From NCBI RefSeq assembly GCF_018734325.1, contig NZ_CP073754.1:1798001-1862000 (forward strand): a stretch of 64,000 bases of DNA. Reading direction: 5' to 3'. The DNA comes from Methylomonas paludis (GTDB lineage: Bacteria; Pseudomonadota; Gammaproteobacteria; Methylococcales; Methylomonadaceae). This document shows positions 43,213-51,860 of the stretch, one piece after another. The position numbers were made by a program, and so were the translations under genes. Positions within the stretch are counted from its first letter, which is position 1. The number at the start of each line of letters is the position of its first letter. The notes beneath the pieces are model-generated. The model was not told the origin of the DNA. It searched no databases and saw only the letters and a list, made by a program, of their open reading frames with translations.

Positions 43213-44415
43213 ATGAAAATATCGAAACGTTTGCTCATATTGCCATTTACGGTTATCGGGGCAATGGCGGCAGCGCCGTTATGGCTACACCTTTGCTGGA
43301 TGCAGATTTGGCAAGTTATGCCGTGTTGGGGGCTTCTACAGTTACCAATATTCCGAATAGCAGCGTAGCCGGCAATGTCGGTGTCTGGTCTAGTGGCGGC
43401 TCAAACGCCATTACTGGTTTTATATCTTCACCAGGCAATAGTAAGACCGATGGCCAAGTTAGCGGTGGTACTGTGCAGGCCGGTACTACCTCGGGTGTTT
43501 CGAATACCATGCAGGCGCAATTGCAACTTACCTCGGCCATCAATAATTTGTCTTCATTAGGTATTGGCACCCTGGAACCTGCTGATCTGGGCGGTTTGAC
43601 TCTAACACCAGGTGTTTATACTGTACCGGCCGGCACCACCAATTTATCCAGCACGCTGATACTGGATGGTCAGGGCAATGCCAATGCTACCTGGGTGTTT
43701 GAATTACCCAGTACGCTGATTACCTCACCTTCGCTGAAAATCTTGGAAGCGGAACGTAAGTGGAGCGAAGATTTTTAGTCCCCGATAGGCGTAGCGCCGG
43801 GCGGGTTTTCGAAGCGAAGTGGAGAAAACCTGCAAGGCATCGCGAAACGCCGTCAAGTCACTTGGAGCCGAAGTTCCGATCCCCTTGTTGGGTCGGAACG
43901 AGGTGAGGAGGACGAATCGGGGCCGCCGGAGGCATTAGCGGTCGCGTAATTTTTGCCGCTTGTTGGGGCTGGGATGCCCCTAAACAAGCTTTCGCAAAAA
44001 TAGCGACTCACTGATCTCATCAGTGCAAATCATCAATACCGGCACTCACGCGGGGGTTTTCTGGAATGTCGGCAGTTCGGCGACCATTGATAACAACACC
44101 ACTTTCTTGGGTAATATCCTCGCTCATACCAGTATTACTTTGAATACCGCCGCCAGCGATGTTTCCGGTCGTTTGTTGGCATCAACCGGTGCCGTTACCC
44201 TAAGTCAAAATATTTTGTCTCAAAGCAATGGCGGCTTGAGCGGAGGTTTAAATGTCTCCAGCTTTGGCAATGTTAGCTTTTTGCCTTTTGCTCCGGTCAC
44301 CAGCGTACCTGAGCTATCTACCTACCTGCTTTTGCTGCTTGGCGCCGCAGTCATTTGGTTGCAATCGGGCAAACCAGTCAAAGTGTCGGGCGATTTTGCC
44401 GAACTTTGCATTTAA
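43213..44415 (+). pseudogene. DUF3494 ice-binding protein with PEP-CTERM-like tail; frameshifted and split by element
   Basis: From the ATG at 43213 a clear signal peptide reads MKISKRLLILPFTVIGAMAA, but the mature part lies in another frame (ATPLLDADLASYAVLGAS, then TVTNIPNSSVAGNVGVWSSG), so one base is missing near 43275. The ice-binding domain is then cut by the 277-bp element at 43734-44014 (ITSPSL then LISSVQIINTGTHAGVFWNV) and continues with NNTTFLGNILAHTSITLN. Removing 277 bp and adding one base gives 308 residues. The C-terminus (VPELSTYLLLLLGAAVIWLQ) is a PEP-CTERM-like sorting signal with PEL for PEP. Such proteins bind ice outside the cell. The frameshift means it is probably dead whatever the element does, unless it is a sequencing error. 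Confidence 0.85.
43734..44014 (+). mobile_element. 277-bp structured element, copy 3
   Basis: CTGA at 43734-43737 and 44011-44014, net 277 bp, inverted relative to the other copies in window coordinates but in the same sense relative to the gene it splits. It differs from them by one base seen (T at 43820). The gene-sense 5' flank is TCGCTGA. Confidence 0.88.
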
Positions 44416-44715
44416 GCGTTACCCTGGCTGCAATCTAAATAACGCATGCTTGGATATTTAGGCCGTCCAGTATTCAGCAGGCGTTGCTTTAAGGGTTAAC
44501 GGCTGAAAGGCAGTTTAACTATCCACAAACTAATAGCAGAAATTGCCGAACCTACTTATTTCACCAACTAAAAGCATCGTCGGTATGTTCGAAACCGCAC
44601 AGACTCTTTCCCACTAAAGGCGCTAAAGTTTTTATTAGCGCCGATTTTTCTCTAGCGGTTGCCTAAAACTGCTTTTGCAGTTGTTATTCCATCCCCCCAA
44701 TTCCAAGGAAGCACC
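44416..44715. other. Intergenic region before BON lipoprotein gene
   Basis: 300 bp without a gene. It holds the operator at 44586-44601 and a GGCGCTAAAG / CTTTAGCG-type inverted repeat around 44620-44645 that could end transcripts from the ice-binding gene. Confidence 0.5.
44586..44601. promoter_or_regulatory. Putative operator upstream of BON-DUF1207 operon
   Basis: TGTTCG-AAAC-CGCACA matches all ten fixed positions of TGTNCG-N4-CGNACA, 115 bp before the ATG at 44716. Confidence 0.55.
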
Positions 44716-45144
44716 ATGAAAATCGTCCAAACCCCACAATCCGTCATGCTGGCCGTGAGTTTAATCAGTGCCGTAGTGGCTTTGACTGCCTGCGAAAAAG
44801 AGGGCACAGCTGAAAAAGCCGGTGCAAAAATCGATCATGCCGCTGAAAAAGCCGGCAACGAACTGGACAAAGCCAAGTTATCAATCAATCAAAAAGCCGA
44901 AACGGCTGATGTTTATATTGATGATTCGGTGATTACCGCTAAAGTCAAGGAAGCCATTCTGGCTGACGCTATTTTGAAAGTCGGCCAAATTGAAGTGACT
45001 ACGGTGAATGGGGTGGTTAAATTATCCGGTAAACTGGCTTCGGCACAACAGGTCAACAAAGCAATTGAGTTGGTCGGCAGCCTGAAAAACGTCAAATCTG
45101 TCACTAACGATTTGAGTTATCCGGCCGACACTACCGGTAAATAA
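44716..45144 (+). CDS. BON-domain lipoprotein
   Basis: 142 residues from the ATG at 44716 (site AAGGAAG). Lipobox VALTACEKE; then a charged helical linker (EKAGAKIDHAAEKAGNELDK) and one BON domain (VYIDDSVITAKVKEAILADA, VTTVNGVVKLSGKLASAQQV). It is of the same type as the BON lipoprotein at 39917-40231. The stop is one base from the next start, so it is co-transcribed with the DUF1207 gene. Confidence 0.85.
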   Translation: MKIVQTPQSVMLAVSLISAVVALTACEKEGTAEKAGAKIDHAAEKAGNELDKAKLSINQKAETADVYIDDSVITAKVKEAILADAILKVGQIEVTTVNGVVKLSGKLASAQQVNKAIELVGSLKNVKSVTNDLSYPADTTGK

Positions 45145-45145
45145 T

Positions 45146-46291
45146 ATGAGTGCCTTACCCTTTCTGCGAGTTGCTGCACTTTTGCTGCCGGTCACTTGTG
45201 TCCAGGCTGTCACCAGTGATGATGCTTATTTGTCCGGTTACGCCACCGGTGTGTTAAATCACGAATTAAGACTGGATTTACCGGCTTTGCAGGTTAACGA
45301 TGGGGTAATCATTTTACCGATGCAAAGTCTGGCGAAAGAAAATCAGACCAGAGCTGCCCACATTTTGGCGGAAATTCCCGGTATCAAAGCGGTCAAACTT
45401 TCGCAATCAGCCGATCAGCAACCTGCCGGCAGCATCACCACGACTACTGCAGCTGCGACGGCTGTGGCCGGAAGCCAGACTAGTAGCTATTCCACGCAAA
45501 CTGAGTTATTACCCACGGGAATATTACCGGTTGGGCTATTGTTTAAGCCTTTGATCGCCGATCCGCGCTGGGCGCATTTTTCTGCTACTTATCGCAATTA
45601 TCAAAGTAATAATTTTGTGGGCCGTGATACGGTATCAGTGAGTTTTGGTGAAACTATTCCTTTTTATCGGGGTAATTTAGGTAAATCCAGTGTGCAATGG
45701 GAAACGGGTATGCAGGCCGGGGTGTTTAGTGACTTTAATATGGATACTGCCTCGCATGATCTGGTTAATACCGATTTTATTGCTTCGGGGTATGGCAGTT
45801 TGCGGGCTGGTCAGTTTTCGCTGTTTGGTCGGCTTTATCATCAAAGCTCGCATGTCGGCGATGAGTTTTTACTCAGTAAGTTAAATACCAACTTTCAGCG
45901 GGTGAATTTAAGTTACGAAGGCAGCGATTTAAAACTGTCTTATGAACTGCCTTATGGGGTGAGGGTTTATGGCGGTGGCGGCGGTATTGTTGATAAGGAT
46001 CCGTCTACTCTTAAAACCTGGTCCAGCCAGTACGGCATGGAGTTTCGCAGTCCTTGGCTGTTGGATTTTGGCGGGATGCGGCCTATTGCGGCGGTGGATA
46101 TCAAAAACTTTCAGCAGAATAACTGGGCTTCCGATTTATCGGCCAGGGCCGGTGTTGAATTTAATAATCGGCAAATCTGGGGCCGCAAACTGCAAATACT
46201 GGCTGAATATTATGATGGTTACACGCCTATCGGTCAGTTTTATAAAGATAAGGTGCAATACCTGGGTTTAGGTGCGCATTTTCACTTCTAA
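45146..46291 (+). CDS. DUF1207-family outer-membrane protein
   Basis: 381 residues with a signal peptide (LRVAALLLPVTCVQAVTS). Residues 25-95 form a short BON-like region (YATGVLNHELRLDLPALQVN). The rest matches DUF1207: LLPTGILPVGLLFKPLIADP, RWAHFSATYRNYQSN, SVSFGETIPFYRG, and alternating hydrophobic strands to the C-terminal FHF, typical of an outer-membrane beta barrel. Having BON-like and DUF1207 parts in one chain, right after a BON lipoprotein, suggests they act together in the envelope. Function unknown. Confidence 0.82.
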   Translation: MSALPFLRVAALLLPVTCVQAVTSDDAYLSGYATGVLNHELRLDLPALQVNDGVIILPMQSLAKENQTRAAHILAEIPGIKAVKLSQSADQQPAGSITTTTAAATAVAGSQTSSYSTQTELLPTGILPVGLLFKPLIADPRWAHFSATYRNYQSNNFVGRDTVSVSFGETIPFYRGNLGKSSVQWETGMQAGVFSDFNMDTASHDLVNTDFIASGYGSLRAGQFSLFGRLYHQSSHVGDEFLLSKLNTNFQRVNLSYEGSDLKLSYELPYGVRVYGGGGGIVDKDPSTLKTWSSQYGMEFRSPWLLDFGGMRPIAAVDIKNFQQNNWASDLSARAGVEFNNRQIWGRKLQILAEYYDGYTPIGQFYKDKVQYLGLGAHFHF

Positions 46292-46330
46292 CAAGCTGAC
46301 TATCCCGGCCTATGTGCCGGGCGGGTATTT

Positions 46331-47305
46331 ATGAACTTTATCATTTTTTTTAGGCTGGTCATTGCCGAATATGATGTCCTGGCTATTAATGAGCATAGCG
46401 GCTTTGTTAGGCTCAGGTCTTATATTGCTGGATTTACTGTGCTGATTTTTATGTTTGTTGGCATGGCAAGTAGTGTCAGGGCGGATGATCAGCCTGAGTT
46501 ATCGGCACTGGTAGTAGGATCGGCCAATCCCGAACATCATGTCGGTAAATTTATTTTTGCTGAATTGGCAACTTCGGATCTGAGCAAAGCCGAACGCTTT
46601 TACGCCGACTTGTTCGGCTGGAGCTTTCGCGAAGTTAACATTGCCGGTAAGCAATATGCCGAAGCTTCAATTGCCGGCCATCCGATAGCCGGATTAGTAC
46701 AAAATAGCCAGCACTTGCCTTCCTGGTTGAGCTTTATTGCAGTTGATGATGTGGAAGCTTACAAAACACAGGCTCTGGCACATGGCGCTAAGCTGTTATC
46801 GGCTCCGCAAACTGTGCCGAAAAGAGGCCAGCAAGCGGTATTTATTGATCCGCAGGGCGCTGTGTTTGCTGTGCTGGCAGCTGACGGCGGTGATCCAGCA
46901 GATCAATTAGCGCTACCTGGGGAGTGGATATGGAGTTCTTTAATCACTGGCGACCCGGAGGGTGCGGCCGCGTTCTACCAAAACCTGTTTGAGTATGAGG
47001 TATTTGAATTGGCTGCCGATCCAGGCACCCAACATTTACTGCTGGCCACTGACAATTATGCCCGAGCCAGTGTTAATTCGCTGCCTGCCGATACCCCCAA
47101 TATGCATGCCCATTGGCTGAATTACATCCGGGTTGATGACGTACCTGGCGCAGTTGCCAAACTGACCAGTTTGGGCGGCAAAGTCCTGATACCACCCAGG
47201 CTGGATCGTCACGGCGGGAAGCTGGCTGTGGTTGCCGATCCGGCGGGTGCGGTATTCGGTATTTTGGAATGGCCGGAGAGCGACAGCAAAGTGGTGAAGC
47301 AATGA
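46331..47305 (+). CDS. VOC-family protein with N-terminal signal sequence
   Basis: 324 residues. A hydrophobic segment near 30-55 (YIAGFTVLIFMFVGMASSVR) looks like an export signal. Two vicinal-oxygen-chelate domains follow: KFIFAELATSDLSKAERFYA (about 72-180) and EWIWSSLITGDPEGAAAFYQ (about 195-310), each with the FYxxLFxW/E pattern. The family includes glyoxalases and dioxygenases, but metal ligands are not clear in either half. It follows the DUF1207 gene after a CCCGGC/GCCGGG hairpin (46304-46321). Confidence 0.82.
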   Translation: MNFIIFFRLVIAEYDVLAINEHSGFVRLRSYIAGFTVLIFMFVGMASSVRADDQPELSALVVGSANPEHHVGKFIFAELATSDLSKAERFYADLFGWSFREVNIAGKQYAEASIAGHPIAGLVQNSQHLPSWLSFIAVDDVEAYKTQALAHGAKLLSAPQTVPKRGQQAVFIDPQGAVFAVLAADGGDPADQLALPGEWIWSSLITGDPEGAAAFYQNLFEYEVFELAADPGTQHLLLATDNYARASVNSLPADTPNMHAHWLNYIRVDDVPGAVAKLTSLGGKVLIPPRLDRHGGKLAVVADPAGAVFGILEWPESDSKVVKQ

Positions 47306-47679
47306 TTAAGCTATACGGATATGTCACTAGGCGCCATCTGGTTATTGGTCTGTTATGTCTGCTGCCAAATGCTTGTGTCGATACCGGCGGCGGTTATGGC
47401 TATGGTTATAATAGCGGTTACGGTAATGCATATTACAATCCTGGCTATAACGGCGTGGGCATTGTCGGCGGCTACCCTGGCGGAAACTGGCGACCCGGCT
47501 ATCAGGTAGGACCGTATCGGGGCGGGCAGGGCGGTGACCATGACCGCAATCATCAACGTGGCGATGCTGGTGGCGGTGGCGAACACGGCTATCGATCTGC
47601 GCCGGCCTCACGGCCTATGCCGTCTATTCCCTCCGGGGGCCATGCTGGCGGCGTTGGCGGCGGTGGGCACGGACGTTAA
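47302..47679 (+). CDS. Gly-rich lipoprotein
   Basis: 125 residues from the ATG at 47302, which overlaps the VOC stop (ATGA). The lipobox is LLPNACVDTGG, followed by Gly/Tyr/Asn-rich repeats (GGYGYGYNSGYGNAYYNPGY) and an Arg/His/Gly tail. It is low complexity without a known domain. It resembles the Gly/His/Tyr-rich exported protein at 60215-60550. Probably periplasmic or surface. Confidence 0.7.
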   Translation: MIKLYGYVTRRHLVIGLLCLLPNACVDTGGGYGYGYNSGYGNAYYNPGYNGVGIVGGYPGGNWRPGYQVGPYRGGQGGDHDRNHQRGDAGGGGEHGYRSAPASRPMPSIPSGGHAGGVGGGGHGR

Positions 47680-47707
47680 AATATTTGGTAGTTATTCGAC
47701 GTGAATT

Positions 47708-47988
47708 TCAGTGAGTCGCTATTTTTGCGAAAGCTTGTTTAGGGGCATCCCAGCCCCAACAAGCGGCAAAAATTACGCGACCGCTAATGCCTCCGGCGGC
47801 CCCGATTCGTCCTCCTCACCTCGTTCCGACCCAACAAGGGGATCGGAACTTCGGCTCCAAGTGACTTGACGGCGTTTCGCGATGCCTTGCAGGTTTTCTC
47901 CGCTTCGCTTCGAAAACCCGCCCGGCGCTACGCCTATCGGGGACTAAAAATCTTCGCTCCACTTACGTTCCGCTTCCAAGATTTTCAG
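47708..47988 (-). mobile_element. 277-bp structured element, copy 4
   Basis: TCAG at 47708-47711 and 47985-47988, net 277 bp, apparently identical to copies 1 and 2. It lies 29 bp after the Gly-rich lipoprotein gene and before a REP-like array. No interrupted gene was found around it. The 5' flank in the element's sense is AACGCTGA. Confidence 0.88.
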
Positions 47989-48039
47989 CGTTGGATGCCC
48001 CTTTTAAAAGGCTATGTTTGGGTTATTGGTTGATTTTGG

Positions 48040-48515
48040 TTGAAGCGGGAGAGGGCATTGGTGAATTGGGCTGGCACTGGTTTGATTGAGGCTGCGCTGC
48101 GAATTCCTCGATTCCACTGCGTTGCATCGAGGCTACGGGGCGCGATGATATTGGTTATGGTTGAACGGCAGAGGGCATGGTTGAATTGGGCTGACGCTGG
48201 TTTGATTGAGGCTGCGCGGTGAATTCCTCGATTCCACTGCGTTGCATCGAGGCTACGGGTGGCGATGATGTTGGTTATGGTTGAACGGCAGAGGGCATTG
48301 GTGAATTGGGCTGGCCCTGGTTTGATTGAGGCTGCGCTGCGAATTCCTCGATTCCACTGCGTTGCATCGAGGCTACGGGGCGCGATGATGTTGGTTATGG
48401 TTGAACGGCAGAGGGCATGGTTGAATTGGGCTGGCCCTGGTTTGATTGAGGCTGCGCTGCGAATTCCTCGATTCCACTGTGTTGCATCGAGGCTAGGGGT
48501 GGCGATGAGGTAGGC
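48040..48515. repeat. REP-like hairpin array with exact 120-bp period, four units
   Basis: CCTCGATTCC starts at 48106, 48226, 48346 and 48466. Each unit holds the CCTCGAT/ATCGAGG hairpin, GGTTTGATTGAGGCTGCGC, a GTTGAACGGCAGAGGGCAT stretch and GAATTGGGCTGG. Units alternate in small differences. A 178-codon ORF on the minus strand and ORFs on the plus strand run through it only because 120 is divisible by three. Confidence 0.85.
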
Positions 48516-48594
48516 TATAGGTGCGTTGGGCAGGGTGTTTTTGACCAAATACCCTTGAAGTTATGGTTTCAAGTATTTGTTATTACTACGGTTG

Positions 48595-50058
48595 TCATTT
48601 AGCTTTTTCCACTGCGGGTTCGGTATTCCAGCCGCCGCCCAATGCGATAAATAACCCGACGGTGTCCTGAAAACGTTGCGCCAGTATTTGTAAATAAGCA
48701 ATTCTGGCTTGCTGATACTGACTGTTGACGCTGAGCACCTGTAGATAATTGACCAGCCCGGCCTGATAATTGGCATTGATAATACCTAAGGCTTCTTCAC
48801 TGGTTTGCAGGGCTTGCTGTTGGGCGGTTTGGATTTGGGCATCATGTTCCAATGCTTTGAGGGTATCGGCGACCTGCTCGAAGGCGCTGATCACTACTTG
48901 ACGATAGCTGCTGAGCGAATGATCATAGGTTTCCAGCGCCGCTTTGCGGTTGTACCATAAGGTTCCACCATGAAACAGGGGCTGGGCGAAATTACCGGCC
49001 ATCGCCCAGATATTGCCGTTATTGACGAACAAATCGGCCAGCGAGGTGTTGTTGTAGCCATAGGAGGCGCTTAAACTGATGGTTGGGAATAATGAGGCGG
49101 TCGCTACGCCGATTTTGGCGCTATCACTGTGCAACTGGGCTTCGGCGGACAGAATATCCGGACGCTGACGTACTAATTCCGAGGGCAAGCTGAGTGGGAT
49201 GTCGGACGGCAAGGTTAATTCACTTAGTTTTAAACTGACCGGTGTCCACTCTGCCGGGGTTTTACCCACCAGGCTGGCCTGCAGATGTTCGGCCTGATTG
49301 AGTTTTTGTTGCAAGGCCGGCAAGCTGGCCTGTATGGCAGATAACTGACTGCGGAGGCTAAGTACGCTGACATAGGGCACGGTGCCTGCTTGAACCTGTA
49401 AAACGGTGATTTCGATCTGCTTATTGAGTATGTCTATCAGTTGTTGGGTGGCTTCGATTTCGGCCTGATAGGCGGCACCGGCAATCACGGTATTGATAAT
49501 GTTACCGGTCAAACTTAGATAGGTGGCCAGTGCGGTATAGTGCTGTATGTCCTGTTGAGCTTCCAGACTTTCTACGCCTCGGCGTTCGCCGCCAAACACA
49601 TCCAAGGTGTAACTGACCGTGGAACTGATGGTGTAGAGATTAAATACGGATGCTTTGGTGGCACTGCCGAATCTGGCCGGTGAGAAGCGTTGGCGAACCG
49701 GGGTAAACCCAATGTCTACCTGAGGAAAAAAGATGCCGTAACCGGCCTGCAGGGTGGCCTGACTTTGGCGTAAATTGGCCTGGGCGGCCTGCAGACTGAG
49801 ATTGTTGGTAATCGCGGCTTTAACTACTTTATCCAGCGCTGCGGATTTAAACAGTTGCCACCAGTCGGCACTGATTTTGCCGCCTTTCTGAAAATGCTGG
49901 GCAATACCGCCAGCGGCCAGGGTATCGGTTTGGTCACCGGTCTGGCTGTATCCGGCCTGTTTGGGCGCTTCCGGTTGCACAAAGTCCGGCCCCAGAGTAC
50001 AGCCGGTCAACAGGGCGAGTAAGGGAACGGCAGGTTTGAGTATCAGGCCGTGTGTCAT
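48595..50058 (-). CDS. TolC/NodT-family outer-membrane efflux lipoprotein
   Basis: 487 residues from the ATG at 50058; longer in-frame starts overlap the adaptor gene. The lipobox is LLALLTGCTLGP, and two OEP repeats follow (first about 90-270 with LDKVVKAAITNNLSLQAAQA, second about 300-480 with LPSELVRQRPDILSAEAQLH). This builds the channel through the outer membrane. It is the last gene of a permease-ATPase-adaptor-channel operon, all on the minus strand. Confidence 0.9.
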   Translation of the reverse strand: MTHGLILKPAVPLLALLTGCTLGPDFVQPEAPKQAGYSQTGDQTDTLAAGGIAQHFQKGGKISADWWQLFKSAALDKVVKAAITNNLSLQAAQANLRQSQATLQAGYGIFFPQVDIGFTPVRQRFSPARFGSATKASVFNLYTISSTVSYTLDVFGGERRGVESLEAQQDIQHYTALATYLSLTGNIINTVIAGAAYQAEIEATQQLIDILNKQIEITVLQVQAGTVPYVSVLSLRSQLSAIQASLPALQQKLNQAEHLQASLVGKTPAEWTPVSLKLSELTLPSDIPLSLPSELVRQRPDILSAEAQLHSDSAKIGVATASLFPTISLSASYGYNNTSLADLFVNNGNIWAMAGNFAQPLFHGGTLWYNRKAALETYDHSLSSYRQVVISAFEQVADTLKALEHDAQIQTAQQQALQTSEEALGIINANYQAGLVNYLQVLSVNSQYQQARIAYLQILAQRFQDTVGLFIALGGGWNTEPAVEKAK

Positions 50059-50074
50059 TGTCTGACTGACGCGT

Positions 50075-51160
50075 TTATTTTTCGCCGACATAGACATCAA
50101 CCAATTGTCCTGGATACACATTTAGATCAGCCGGCTTTTCAATGCGGAACAAGATCGGTAATACCCTGACATCAACCCGTTCGGTTTTTTGATTGGACAG
50201 TTGAATTTTTGGCGAAATATAGGGCTGGATACGCACAAACGCCAGGGGAACGCTGGTGTTGGTACCGCGTATAAACATTTTGGCCTGCATTTTGGCGGTG
50301 GCTGGTAATTTCGGCACCAATATTTCGTCAATATAACATCTGACCGCTAGCTGATCTGCGACGCTACCCATCACCAGCACTGGATGCATATCCTGAGTAT
50401 AAGAACCGTAGACACCCTGGGGAGACAGATAGCTGCCGACAGCTGCGCTGATAGCCAGTATCACGCCATCAGATCTGGCCTTGAGGGTATACTTTTCCAG
50501 TAAGGCGTTGGCCGCCATATAGTTTTGGTACTGGATCTGATACTGTTTCTGCTGGGTTTCAATATCATAATGCCAGGCGCCGGCTTTGGTTAGTTCATAT
50601 TGCCTGGCGGCCAGTTGAAAATTAGCTTCGGCCACTTTTACAGCGTTAAGCTGATTATCCAGGGTATCCCGGCTGACGGACTGCGGATTGAGGGCAAACG
50701 ACATTTTTTGTTTATCCAACTGCACTTGGGCGCTGAGCAAATTGGCTTTTGCAACCAGCATTTGGGCCTTGCTGACTTCTAGGACCTCTTTCCGCGGCTG
50801 GTGTTTGAGTTCTTCCAGCATTACCAGGGCAGCATCAGCTTGCGCCTTTAGTTGCAGGGTAGTCGCTTTTTGGACGCTATCATCCAGGGTCAACAATGGG
50901 GTGCCTTTGCTGACGGCCTGACCTTCCGTAACCAGTATTTGACTAACCACACCGGTCACTTCCGGATAAATATTGATGTTTTCACCGCTATTCTGCAGGC
51001 TTTCCACCATGCCGTTAGCAAAAATGCCCTGGGCATAAGGATTGGGGGCGGGATTAAATACCGGCGGCAGCGGTTTTTTTTCCACCCCGGAGAAATAGGC
51101 GGCTGTTAAGCCAATCGCGACTCCGATACCGGAAAGAATGAAAATAACTTTGTTATTCAT
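50075..51160 (-). CDS. HlyD/DevB-like periplasmic adaptor
   Basis: 361 residues with one N-terminal membrane helix (VIFILSGIGVAIGLTAAYFS). Then a biotinyl-lipoyl-like part (NINIYPEVTGVVSQILVTEG), a coiled-coil hairpin (about 105-205, Gln/Ala/Lys-rich) and the returning LKARSDGVILAISAAVGSYL. It bridges the ABC permease and the outer-membrane factor. The start overlaps the ATPase stop by four bases. The arrangement fits DevB of DevBCA exporters. Confidence 0.9.
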   Translation of the reverse strand: MNNKVIFILSGIGVAIGLTAAYFSGVEKKPLPPVFNPAPNPYAQGIFANGMVESLQNSGENINIYPEVTGVVSQILVTEGQAVSKGTPLLTLDDSVQKATTLQLKAQADAALVMLEELKHQPRKEVLEVSKAQMLVAKANLLSAQVQLDKQKMSFALNPQSVSRDTLDNQLNAVKVAEANFQLAARQYELTKAGAWHYDIETQQKQYQIQYQNYMAANALLEKYTLKARSDGVILAISAAVGSYLSPQGVYGSYTQDMHPVLVMGSVADQLAVRCYIDEILVPKLPATAKMQAKMFIRGTNTSVPLAFVRIQPYISPKIQLSNQKTERVDVRVLPILFRIEKPADLNVYPGQLVDVYVGEK

Positions 51161-51858
51161 GTGGCACTGCTCTGCGTTTCGATGGCGGTTACTTTGCCGT
51201 CTTCCATTTTCATGATGCGATCAGCGAACTCAAAAATGCGGTTGTCATGGGTAACAACCAGCACGCAACGCTTTTCGTTAAGAATTTTGGTTTTGACAAA
51301 GCTCATGATTTTTTTACCGGTATCGCCATCCAGTGAGGCGGTGGGTTCATCAAAAATTAATATATCGGGCTGACTGACCATAGCCCTGGCAATAGCCACC
51401 CGCTGCTGTTCACCACCGCTCAAATTTACCGGCGGCAGTTGGGCGCGATCCGAAAGACCGACAATTTCCAGAAAGCCCATAGCGGTCTGGATGGATTCAT
51501 CCCAATCATGTCGTTTCAAAATCAGTGGAATAGCCACATTTTCGACTGTGCTTAAGCGGGGAAACAGATGATAATCCTGAAATACAAAGCCGATACGGTT
51601 TAAGCGAAAATCGGCTAATTCATCGGTACTGAGACTCCAGATATCGGTGTTATCGATAAAGGCGCTGCCTGAATTTGGCCTGAGTATGCCGGAAATCATG
51701 CTCAGCAGCGTGGTTTTGCCGCTGCCGGATGGACCTACCAGAAAAAAGATTTCGCCAAAATATGCTTCAAAGCTAACCTCATTCACTGCGGTGGTTTTGG
51801 CTTCACCTTCGCCGAACCATTTAACCAGTTGTTTGGCACTGATTGCGGTTTTAGCCAT
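51157..51858 (-). CDS. ABC transporter ATP-binding protein (MacB/DevA-like)
   Basis: 233 residues. Walker A is GPSGSGKTTLLSM, the Q-loop lies in FVFQDYHLFPRL, the signature is NLSGGEQQRVAIARAM, Walker B is DILIFDEPTASLD, and the switch His is in VLVVTHDNRIFE. This is the LolD/MacB/DevA subfamily, which drives export rather than import. It lies 2 bp after the permease gene and overlaps the adaptor gene. Confidence 0.93.
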   Translation of the reverse strand: MAKTAISAKQLVKWFGEGEAKTTAVNEVSFEAYFGEIFFLVGPSGSGKTTLLSMISGILRPNSGSAFIDNTDIWSLSTDELADFRLNRIGFVFQDYHLFPRLSTVENVAIPLILKRHDWDESIQTAMGFLEIVGLSDRAQLPPVNLSGGEQQRVAIARAMVSQPDILIFDEPTASLDGDTGKKIMSFVKTKILNEKRCVLVVTHDNRIFEFADRIMKMEDGKVTAIETQSSAT

Positions 51859-51860
51859 GT

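Noticed and set aside
48040-48515. Regular repeats considered as a CRISPR array
   Set aside because: Period of 120 bp with conserved, not variable, spacers and an internal palindrome; no cas genes nearby.
48012-48548. 178-codon repetitive ORF
   Set aside because: Open only because the array period is 120 bp, a multiple of three; both strands show the same effect.
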